Assembly: GCA_947624455.1 (NCBI GenBank)
Contig: CANQKL010000120.1
Span: 1 to 5,267, forward strand
Direction of reading: 5' to 3'
DNA from: an uncultured Clostridia bacterium
GTDB taxonomy: Bacteria > Bacillota > Clostridia > UMGS1883
Length of the DNA stretch: 5,267 bases
In this document: positions 1 to 5,267 of the stretch, piece after piece
How the letters are laid out: the number at the start of each line of letters is the position of its first letter
Numbering within the stretch: position 1 is the stretch's first letter
Program-made: the position numbers and the translations under genes
Notes under the pieces: model-generated
Seen by the model: only the letters and a program-made list of their open reading frames with translations
The model's database searches: none
What the model was told of the DNA's origin: nothing

Positions 1-2280
1 CACGCTGTAACGGCCGAATTCCGCCGCCTCATCCTCCTCCGTTACGGTGTTGACCACCGTTCCGTCAGCCGACTTGAATACTATTTTCTTTGTGACAGGT
101 ATTTTTCGCTGAGGATTAGACACCTCGTAAAGGGCCTGTACCTCGCTGCTTTCAAGGGGACGGTCATAGATGCGGATGTTATCCATTCTTCCCTTGAAGT
201 CAGGATTGTCCTCAAGAACAGCCGAGGACCAGACATTGCGGCCGATATAGAGGCCGTTGGAGCCGTCGTTCAGGCTGCCGAGGTCGCTCAAGCCCCGGGG
301 CATATCGTAAACTCTCCCCTTTTCCGCGCCGTTTATATAGACAACGGCCTGCTTGGCGTCGCTGTTATAAGTGACGGTTACCATTCCCCACTTGTCAGTG
401 AGGGAATAATCCTCATCCAACTGATCTATGTCGCAGCCCTTACGGTAATAGTCCCTGTAGTCCCAGAAGCTGAATTTACGGCTGTTGACATAGTAGGCGG
501 CGTATATGCTGTCGTCCAGGTCGCCGCTGACGTTGCCGAAGTCAAAGAGCCGTTGGTACTTATCGCCGTAAATGTAATCGCTGTCAGCCTTAACCCACAT
601 GGATACGGTGTAGCTGTATATCCCGCGGTTGAAGTCGTTAGGAAGCTGAAGGGCCGCGCCGTTAATCATGATGGGATCGCCCCAGAAATACTCTACCTGA
701 CCGCTGCCAGGGAACACGGCGGCTCCATCCTCTACGGTAAGCTCACGGTCCGCCCGTATGATCCTATCCTCAAAATGAGTGTTGCGCACCGTGGCGTCGT
801 TGCCGTTGCCGCTCATATCCTTTATCACCGAGGGCTTTTCCCCGTCATTTTCAAAGGTGTAGTTCGCCGCCATGCCGCTCCCGACCGTAAGCTTGGGATC
901 GGTCACAACGTGAACGGTCACTGTAACAGCCATAGCCGAGGAGTCGGCAAGTTTGCCACGGGCCGTCAGATCGCCGACCTTGTCAAGACCTTCCTTTACC
1001 GTCTCCCAGTTTATATCCACATATCCGCTGGTGGCGTCGGTATACGTCACCTTCGCCCGCCGGGGCAGAGAGGGCTGTTTGTTCCGGAGAGTATAGACAT
1101 CCTCCAAAGGCTCTATCTCCGCCACCGTCTTATCGGTCTCAGGATTTGTAAGAGAATAGAGGCACAAAACGTCATTTTCCTCCAAGGCCCGGTTGTAAAT
1201 GCGCACATCGTCCATCAGGCCCTTGTACTCAGGGTTGTTCGGCTTTTCACCGTTGTCCTGATACCACATGGTCCTGCCAAGGAACATCCCAAAGGCGCTG
1301 TCCGTCAACGTGCCGATGTCGCCGATACCGCGTTTAAACTTACCCGTGTTGCTGGCGGCCTTTTCGCCGTTGACATAGACGGTAGTGGCATTTTCGCTCT
1401 TGTCGAAGGCGACGGTCAAAAGCGCCCACTTGTCATTGAGATTTACGCCCTGCTCTGTGCTGGCTATGTAGCTGTTGATGTCATTTTGGTTGCTGCCCAA
1501 GCTGCGATCCTGAAAACGGAGCTGACCGCCGTCTTCAGTCATTATATATCTGAGGAAAATGCTGTCCGTCGTTCCTGTGCCGAAGTCAAAGAAGCGCTGC
1601 ATTTTGTTATAAAACTCATAGGAGCTGTCCGTCTTGACCCACATGGACACAGTGTAGTCCTCGGGCAGCCGGGACTTGACCGCCTCGGGTATCCTTATAG
1701 CCGCGCCGTTGACAAAGGTCGTCCTGTTCCCATTGGAGGCATTTTCCGCTCCGGGGAACACCGCTGCCCCGTCCTCGACTGTTATCTTCTTTTCAACGGT
1801 CTTACTCTGCCAGCCGCCTATTCTTTGGGAATTGTTGAGTATTTCGCCGTTGTAGCCGTTACCGCTGTCGTCGTAAATGGACGTCGGCTCCGCCCAGTCG
1901 TTGTCGAAGGAATAGTAAAGCACAAGATCCGCGTTCATTTTTTCATCCGTCACAACATATACATCCACATAAACAGTGGCTTTACTGCCACTATACTGCA
2001 TAGTATAGCCAGTCAGTGAACCGTTAACTGTGAAATGCTCATACGAGCCGCCGTAAAGCGTTTCCGGTATTTCATCCCAGTCCACGGACAGGTTGGCCTT
2101 GCTTCTGTCGCTCAACGTAACCTCCACTGTTTCAGGCATTATGGGCTTTACGCCGGGCCTGACAAAGAATGGGCCGGGCCGATCTACAGAGGCCACGGTT
2201 TTGTTAGCCGCGAGAGCGACGGTCGGCACGAACGTAACGGCCATTGCAAGCGCCAGCAAAGCGGCAATAAGCTTTTTCAT
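1..2280 (-). CDS. Secreted LamG/Ig-like repeat protein (5' part, runs off window)
   Basis: Reading the minus strand from ATG at 2280 gives 760 codons with no stop to the window edge, so the C-terminus is missing. Residues 1-25 form a signal peptide: MKK, a hydrophobic LIAALLALAMAVTFV core and a VALA-A cleavage site. About 50-112 is a bacterial Ig-like domain (Big_4-like, with VEVTLSD and VDWDEI). About 118-378 is a LamG/concanavalin-A-like domain (Laminin_G_3 type) with DDSGNGYNGE, VEDGAAVFPG, YTVSMWVK, VYVNGEK and MDDVRIYNRAL. Residues 400-460 and 472-720 repeat both domains (DMSGNGNDAT, VEDGAAVFPG, YTVSMWVK, VYINGAEKG, MDNIRIYDRPL). Residues 727-760 start another module (KKIVFKSADGTVVNTVTEED). 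LamG domains usually bind carbohydrate or protein ligands, so an extracellular adhesion or polysaccharide-binding role is inferred. No catalytic domain is visible. The start is supported by AAAGGAGA six bases upstream. Domain calls are by motif recognition only. Confidence 0.9.
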   Translation of the reverse strand, partial: MKKLIAALLALAMAVTFVPTVALAANKTVASVDRPGPFFVRPGVKPIMPETVEVTLSDRSKANLSVDWDEIPETLYGGSYEHFTVNGSLTGYTMQYSGSKATVYVDVYVVTDEKMNADLVLYYSFDNDWAEPTSIYDDSGNGYNGEILNNSQRIGGWQSKTVEKKITVEDGAAVFPGAENASNGNRTTFVNGAAIRIPEAVKSRLPEDYTVSMWVKTDSSYEFYNKMQRFFDFGTGTTDSIFLRYIMTEDGGQLRFQDRSLGSNQNDINSYIASTEQGVNLNDKWALLTVAFDKSENATTVYVNGEKAASNTGKFKRGIGDIGTLTDSAFGMFLGRTMWYQDNGEKPNNPEYKGLMDDVRIYNRALEENDVLCLYSLTNPETDKTVAEIEPLEDVYTLRNKQPSLPRRAKVTYTDATSGYVDINWETVKEGLDKVGDLTARGKLADSSAMAVTVTVHVVTDPKLTVGSGMAANYTFENDGEKPSVIKDMSGNGNDATVRNTHFEDRIIRADRELTVEDGAAVFPGSGQVEYFWGDPIMINGAALQLPNDFNRGIYSYTVSMWVKADSDYIYGDKYQRLFDFGNVSGDLDDSIYAAYYVNSRKFSFWDYRDYYRKGCDIDQLDEDYSLTDKWGMVTVTYNSDAKQAVVYINGAEKGRVYDMPRGLSDLGSLNDGSNGLYIGRNVWSSAVLEDNPDFKGRMDNIRIYDRPLESSEVQALYEVSNPQRKIPVTKKIVFKSADGTVVNTVTEEDEAAEFGRYSV

Positions 2281-2286
2281 AAAATC

Positions 2287-2294
2287 TCTCCTTT
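2287..2294 (-). promoter_or_regulatory. Ribosome binding site of the LamG gene
   Basis: On the minus strand this reads AAAGGAGA, a near-perfect Shine-Dalgarno sequence, with six bases before the ATG at 2280. It fixes the start codon and agrees with the signal peptide beginning there. Confidence 0.85.
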
Positions 2295-2334
2295 TAGAGC
2301 AATTTGTCAAGTTCTAAACAATCAATTTAACATA

Positions 2335-2363
2335 ATTATATCATCACGCAGCGCGAATTGCAA
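2335..2363 (-). promoter_or_regulatory. Sigma-A promoter of the LamG gene
   Basis: On the minus strand there is TTGCAA (-35, + coordinates 2358-2363), a 17-base spacer and TATAAT (-10, 2335-2340), preceded by TG one base upstream (extended -10, TGATATAAT). Transcription should start near 2328, giving a short 5' UTR of about 48 bases with no obvious regulatory structure. The core words are nearly the same as those of the divergent leuA promoter. Confidence 0.75.
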
Positions 2364-2426
2364 GTGGCGGGAATGTTAAATTCTTGTTAACAGAGAAAAT
2401 TTTTTTAAATTTTTTTCAAAAAACAC

Positions 2427-2454
2427 TTGCATTTTTTTGTTTCCGTGATATAAT
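2427..2454 (+). promoter_or_regulatory. Sigma-A promoter of the leuA-mnmM operon
   Basis: TTGCAT (2427-2432), a 16-base spacer and a consensus TATAAT (2449-2454) with an extended -10 TG at 2446-2447. The A/T tracts at 2397-2423, just upstream, could act as an UP element. Transcription should start near 2461, well before the T-box, leaving a leader of more than 400 bases ahead of leuA. The -35 is weak (only TTG matches consensus), but the extended -10 compensates. Confidence 0.75.
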
Positions 2455-2460
2455 AATAGC

Positions 2461-2600
2461 AAGTTAAGCCTTTTTCAAAGGTTTGGCGTTGTGCGCGGGG
2501 CGTTTTGAGGACGCTCGCTTTATAGGCGGCTTCGTCAGGACATCCTCGCGGGCAAGTATTTTTGCCAATGGTTTAATAATATCACAAATAAATCAAAGAC
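2461..2600 (+). other. Structured leader segment of unknown function upstream of the T-box
   Basis: About 140 transcribed bases lie between the predicted transcription start and the T-box, whereas T-box stem I usually begins soon after the start site. No reading frame of note is present: the only starts give very short peptides, and none is leucine-rich, so a classical leader-peptide attenuator is not supported. Simple hairpins are visible: CCTTT/AAAGG at 2469-2481, a bulged eight-pair stem at 2495-2518 (GCGGG...CGC) and GGCAA/TTGCC at 2551-2566. None is followed by a U-tract. I do not recognise a known riboswitch or small RNA family here. Confidence 0.5.
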
Positions 2601-2611
2601 TGTGAAAAGGA

Positions 2612-2854
2612 GTAGTAAGACCTACGAAACCTTCAGAGAGCCGACGGATGGTGTGAGTCGGCGGCGGAACAGGTCCGAACTCGCCTTGGAGTCGCTTGCT
2701 GAACCCCAGTCAGACTGGGTCATAGGTTAAGACGGAGGCCGACCGTTACAGCGGCAGGATATGTATGTATCCGTAAAGCGCGCCGTATGGCGAAATAGAG
2801 TGGTACCGCGGAGCAGTCCGGCTTCGTCTCTATGTGGAGGCGGAGCCTTTATTT
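2612..2854 (+). ncRNA. T-box riboswitch, leucine-specific (leuA leader)
   Basis: Stem I is closed by ACCTA (2620-2624) with TAGGT (2723-2727). Its distal part carries the conserved AGAGAG (2635-2640) and a 6-bp helix, GCCGAC with GTCGGC, enclosing the GGATGGTG loop (2640-2662). The specifier region has the usual GAG...TGAA frame, and the codon in the reading position is CTT (2695-2697), leucine. Stem II/III elements fill 2733-2790. The T-box core at 2796-2811 reads GAGTGGTACCGCGG. The antiterminator pairs ATAGAG (2795-2800) with CTCTAT (2828-2833) and GCG (2808-2810) with CGT (2825-2827), leaving the 7-base TGGTACC bulge. The UGGU bulge would pair with the ACCA end of a tRNA having discriminator A, as tRNA-Leu does. 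Uncharged tRNA-Leu should favour readthrough into leuA. The T-box identity is secure; the specifier was assigned by eye. Confidence 0.95.
2820..2854 (+). terminator. T-box-controlled intrinsic terminator
   Basis: GGCTTCGTCTC (2820-2830) pairs over 11 positions, including two G-U pairs, with GAGGCGGAGCC (2837-2847) around a six-base loop. It is followed by TTTATTT (2848-2854). Its 5' arm overlaps the 3' arm of the antiterminator (2825-2833), so the two structures are mutually exclusive, as expected for a transcriptional T-box. Confidence 0.9.
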
Positions 2855-2877
2855 GTGAAACAAAATAAAAATAATTG

Positions 2878-2884
2878 AAAGGAG
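2878..2884 (+). promoter_or_regulatory. Ribosome binding site that decides the leuA start
   Basis: AAAGGAG lies eight bases before ATG 2893, an ideal distance. The in-frame ATG at 2887 is only two bases away, and a TTG at 2875 lies upstream of and overlaps the site, so neither is a credible start. Confidence 0.85.
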
Positions 2885-2892
2885 CAATGGTT

Positions 2893-4560
2893 ATGAAAAA
2901 TTACCAGAAGTATCAAAGGGGCTACTTTATGCCTCCTGTCAATGAATTAAAATGGGCTAAAAAAGAATACGTCGATCACGCGCCCATTTGGTGCAGCGTG
3001 GATCTGCGCGACGGCAACCAGGCCCTGGTGGTGCCTATGAGCCTTGAGGAAAAGCTGGAGTTCTTCCAGCTGCTTGTGGAGGTAGGCTTCAAGGAGATCG
3101 AGGTGGGCTTCCCCGCCGCCAGCGAGACTGAGTTTGAATTCGTGCGCACCCTTATAGAAAAGGATCTCATCCCCGAGGACGTCACCATCCAGGTGCTTAC
3201 CCAGTCCCGGGAGCATATAATCAGAAAGACCTTCGACTCGCTGAAGGGCTGCAAGACTCCCGTCATCGTCCACCTCTACAATTCCACAAGCGTGGCCCAG
3301 CGGGAGCAGGTATTCAAGCGCGGCAAGGACGAGATAACCGAGATCGCCGTTTCCGGCGCGAAACTGCTCAAGGAGATCGCGTCTGAAATGGAGGGCAATT
3401 TTTACTTTGAATACTCGCCCGAAAGCTTTACCGGCACCGAACCCGAGTATGCCCTGGAGGTCTGCAACGCCGTCATTGACGTTTGGCAGCCCACCCCCGA
3501 CCACAAAGTCATCATCAACCTGCCCGTAACTGTGGAAATGTCTCTCCCCCATGTTTACGCCAGCCAGATAGAGTACATGAGCGACCATATGAACCGCCGG
3601 GACAGCATAGTACTGTCGCTGCACCCCCACAACGACCGAGGCTGCGGAGTGGCCGACAGCGAGCTGGGGCTGCTGGCGGGCGGCGACCGCATCGAGGGTA
3701 CTCTTTTCGGCAACGGCGAGCGCACCGGCAACGTGGACATGGTGACCCTGGCCCTGAATATGTTCAGCCACGGCGTGGATCCCAAGCTTAATCTGGAAAA
3801 CCTGCCCTTCATTGTGGCCGCTTACGAGCGTCTGACCGGCATGACCGTAGGCGACCGCTGTCCCTACGCCGGACGGCTGGTGTTCGCGGCCTTCAGCGGT
3901 TCTCATCAGGACGCTATCGCAAAGGGCATGAACTGGCGGGAGGAAAAACACCTCGACACCTGGTCGGTACCCTACCTGCCCATCGACCCCAAGGACGTAG
4001 GCCGGGAGTACGAGAGCGACGTTATCCGCATCAACAGCCAGAGCGGCAAAGGCGGCATCGGCTATCTTATGGAAAAGCAGTTTGGCTATGACCTGCCACC
4101 CAAGATGCGGGAGGTTTTCGGTTATGCTGTCAAGTCCGTGTCCGACCATTTGCACAAGGAGCTTTCTCCCGACGAGGTATTGGATATATTCCTCAAGGAT
4201 TTCATCAACGTTTCCGAGCCAATGAAGCTGCTGGAGTGCCACTATGTTCAGCGCAACGGCATCGAGGCCGAGGTCACCATCGAGATGAACGGCGAGACTC
4301 TGGTTCTGGCCGGTCACGGCAACGGCCGCCTGGACGCGGTGTGCAACGCCCTTTGCGACCGCTATCATCCTGGCTTTTCCGTTGTCACATACAAGGAACA
4401 CGCTCTTGAAAAGGGCAGCAAAAGCCGGGCTATTTCCTACATTGAGATAAGCGACGGAAAAACCTCCTCCTGGGGCGCCGGTCGGAACACCGACATAATG
4501 ACTTCTTCCGTTTACGCCCTTATCAGCGCCATCAACCGGCTCGAAAAGGCCGGAAAGTAA
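2893..4560 (+). CDS. leuA: 2-isopropylmalate synthase, long (yeast/actinobacterial) type
   Basis: A 555-residue cytoplasmic enzyme that condenses acetyl-CoA with 2-oxoisovalerate to form 2-isopropylmalate, the committed step of leucine synthesis. Residues about 30-305 form the HMGL-like TIM barrel. DLRDGNQAL (37-45) gives the catalytic Arg39 and metal ligand Asp40. LHPHNDRG (243-250) gives metal ligands His244 and His246. GNGERTGN (273-280) ends with Asn280. Their spacing matches my recollection of Mycobacterium tuberculosis LeuA. FSGSHQDAI (334-342) and SGKGGIGYLM belong to the linker subdomains. Residues about 425-550 form the C-terminal regulatory domain (ending SSWGAGRNTDIMTSSVYALISAINR-like), which usually mediates leucine feedback inhibition. 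The length fits the long form, and all key residues are present. The start at ATG 2893 is chosen for its spacing to AAAGGAG. The gene is preceded by a Leu T-box and followed without a gap by a tRNA methyltransferase gene. Confidence 0.96.
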   Translation: MKNYQKYQRGYFMPPVNELKWAKKEYVDHAPIWCSVDLRDGNQALVVPMSLEEKLEFFQLLVEVGFKEIEVGFPAASETEFEFVRTLIEKDLIPEDVTIQVLTQSREHIIRKTFDSLKGCKTPVIVHLYNSTSVAQREQVFKRGKDEITEIAVSGAKLLKEIASEMEGNFYFEYSPESFTGTEPEYALEVCNAVIDVWQPTPDHKVIINLPVTVEMSLPHVYASQIEYMSDHMNRRDSIVLSLHPHNDRGCGVADSELGLLAGGDRIEGTLFGNGERTGNVDMVTLALNMFSHGVDPKLNLENLPFIVAAYERLTGMTVGDRCPYAGRLVFAAFSGSHQDAIAKGMNWREEKHLDTWSVPYLPIDPKDVGREYESDVIRINSQSGKGGIGYLMEKQFGYDLPPKMREVFGYAVKSVSDHLHKELSPDEVLDIFLKDFINVSEPMKLLECHYVQRNGIEAEVTIEMNGETLVLAGHGNGRLDAVCNALCDRYHPGFSVVTYKEHALEKGSKSRAISYIEISDGKTSSWGAGRNTDIMTSSVYALISAINRLEKAGK

Positions 4561-5115
4561 ATGAACACCCTTTCGCTCAACGAAAAGCTGTTCCACGAGT
4601 CGGCGGTTCCCGGCGGCCTGTGTATCGACGCTACCGCTGGGAACGGTCACGACACGGCAAAATTATGTAAACTTGTCGGGCCTAACGGCAAAGTCCTCGC
4701 TTTTGACATCCAGTCTCAGGCCATAGATAATACCCGCAGGCGGCTGGCGGAGCTGGGGCTAAAAAATTGCGAAGTAATCCTCGACAGCCACGCAAATATG
4801 GGAAAATACGCCCAGCCCGGGACGGCGGACCTCATCGTTTTCAACCTGGGCTGGCTCCCCGGCGGCGACCATTCGATCTTCACCCACGCCGACAGCACTG
4901 TCGCCGCCATAGAGGCGGGGCTTGAGCTGCTTCGAGACGGAGGGAAAATCTCCCTTTCCATATATTATGGCGGTCAAAGCGGCTACGAGGAGCGGGACGC
5001 CCTGCTGGAATATCTGTCCCGTCTTGATTCGGACAAATATACCGTGCTGCTGACCCGCTTTTATAATCGTACCGGCGATGTGCCTATTTCGTCGGTAATA
5101 ATAAAAGGAACATGA
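4561..5115 (+). CDS. mnmM: tRNA wobble-uridine methyltransferase, MnmM/YtqB family
   Basis: A 184-residue class I SAM-dependent methyltransferase of the rRNA_methylase/YtqB family. The Bacillus subtilis member MnmM converts nm5(s2)U34 to mnm5(s2)U34 in tRNA. Motif I is DATAGNGHDT (23-32), the acidic end of strand 2 is in AFDIQ (Asp49), a conserved Ser-His pair is at 76-77, and the family signature FNLGWLPGGD lies at 94-103. SIYYGG (133-138) follows. Length and the roughly 22 residues before motif I agree with YtqB, so the start is accepted. The ATG begins on the base after the leuA TAA. The upstream GGAAAG is only a weak Shine-Dalgarno sequence, so translation probably depends on ribosomes terminating leuA. 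Expression should follow the Leu T-box. The family is confident; the exact tRNA substrates are inferred from the characterised homolog. Confidence 0.9.
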   Translation: MNTLSLNEKLFHESAVPGGLCIDATAGNGHDTAKLCKLVGPNGKVLAFDIQSQAIDNTRRRLAELGLKNCEVILDSHANMGKYAQPGTADLIVFNLGWLPGGDHSIFTHADSTVAAIEAGLELLRDGGKISLSIYYGGQSGYEERDALLEYLSRLDSDKYTVLLTRFYNRTGDVPISSVIIKGT

Positions 5116-5152
5116 TTTTGCAGCGTTTTCCCGCTCGGGGCGTTCCTGTTCT

Positions 5153-5198
5153 GGGGCTGTAAAAAACTCAGTATGTAACTTGGAGGCACAGGGGCTGT
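5153..5198 (+). repeat. Short direct repeat GGGGCTGT, 38 bases apart
   Basis: GGGGCTGT occurs at 5153-5160 and 5191-5198, each followed within two bases by a run of A (GGGGCTGTAAAAAA and GGGGCTGTCCAAAAAAA). The second copy resembles the outer ends of some Firmicute insertion sequences and their short non-coding derivatives. That likeness is from memory and was not checked. No transposase is in the window. Confidence 0.4.
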
Positions 5199-5232
5199 CC
5201 AAAAAAATCGTGCAGAACAAACGAAAATCAGC

Positions 5233-5266
5233 TCTCGCAGGCGGCAGGCGAAGCCTGCCGCCGAGA
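5233..5266. repeat. Strong GC-rich hairpin at the window edge
   Basis: GGCGGCAGGC (5240-5249) and GCCTGCCGCC (5253-5262) are perfect complements around a GAA loop. The stem continues as TCTC (5233-5236) with GAGA (5263-5266) after a three-base bulge. It could be the terminator of the leuA-mnmM operon if a U-tract follows, or an intergenic repeat or mobile element end. The window stops one base after it, so this cannot be settled. The gap between 5116 and 5232 shows no gene and no convincing terminator. Confidence 0.6.
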
Positions 5267-5267
5267 A

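Noticed and set aside
553..2019. Long plus-strand open frame (488 codons) opposite the LamG gene
   Set aside because: The minus-strand reading has a signal peptide, ribosome binding site, promoter and repeated recognisable domains. The plus-strand product has no family resemblance, no ribosome binding site and a composition typical of an antisense shadow.
2035..2379. Small plus-strand frames across the LamG start and its upstream region
   Set aside because: They are antisense to the signal peptide and promoter and show no ribosome binding site or family features.
2491..2508. Leader peptide starting at GTG 2491
   Set aside because: It encodes only five residues, has no leucine codons and lacks a ribosome binding site, so it does not support ribosome-mediated attenuation.
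2562..2590. Second promoter just upstream of the T-box (TTGCCA at 2562)
   Set aside because: No acceptable -10 element occurs at 16-18 bases; the AATAAT at 2575 is far too close.
2875..2892. Upstream TTG (2875) or ATG (2887) as the leuA start
   Set aside because: The TTG overlaps the ribosome binding site and the ATG at 2887 is only two bases from it. ATG 2893 has the normal spacing.
2947..4650. Long minus-strand open frame (567 codons) opposite leuA
   Set aside because: It lies fully antisense to a clearly conserved enzyme and results from GC-biased third positions. It has no recognisable motif.
5121..5145. Inverted CCCG/CGGG as a terminator after mnmM
   Set aside because: The stem is only about four pairs with a two-base loop and has no following U-tract.
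4759..5220. Minus-strand frame opposite mnmM extending into the 3' gap
   Set aside because: Most of it is antisense to the conserved methyltransferase, and the translation shows no recognisable domain.

Overview
The window most likely comes from a Clostridia-type Firmicute, for example a gut Oscillospiraceae-like genome. The evidence is a transcriptional T-box leader, AAAGGAG-type ribosome binding sites, sigma-A promoters with extended -10 elements, and moderately GC-rich genes separated by AT-rich gaps. The assignment is an inference; no taxonomic marker gene is present.

Layout. Positions 1-2280 (minus strand) hold the first 760 codons of a secreted protein that runs off the left edge. It has a signal peptide followed by two units, each a bacterial Ig-like domain plus a LamG/concanavalin-A-like domain, and then the start of a further module. 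Positions 2281-2460 form a divergent promoter region in which the two promoters share the same core words. From 2461 to about 2600 there is an unexplained, hairpin-rich leader segment. From about 2612 to 2854 there is a complete T-box riboswitch with a CUU (Leu) specifier, a UGGU tRNA acceptor bulge, an antiterminator and a terminator. Positions 2893-4560 encode LeuA, a long-form 2-isopropylmalate synthase. Positions 4561-5115 encode an MnmM/YtqB-type tRNA methyltransferase that begins on the base after the leuA stop codon. Positions 5116-5267 carry no gene, but hold a short GC-rich repeat and a strong hairpin at the edge, possibly the end of a mobile element.

How the parts work together. Uncharged tRNA-Leu should pair with the CUU specifier and the acceptor bulge, stabilise the antiterminator and allow transcription of leuA, the committed step of leucine synthesis. 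The C-terminal domain of LeuA probably adds leucine feedback inhibition. Because mnmM is stop-to-start adjacent, it should be co-transcribed and translationally coupled. This would place a tRNA wobble-uridine modification enzyme under leucine-starvation control. The divergent LamG protein has no evident metabolic link.

Most of the window is explained by known families. The least explained parts are the roughly 140-nt segment between the leuA promoter and the T-box, the matched divergent promoters, the leuA-mnmM coupling and the repeat at the right edge.
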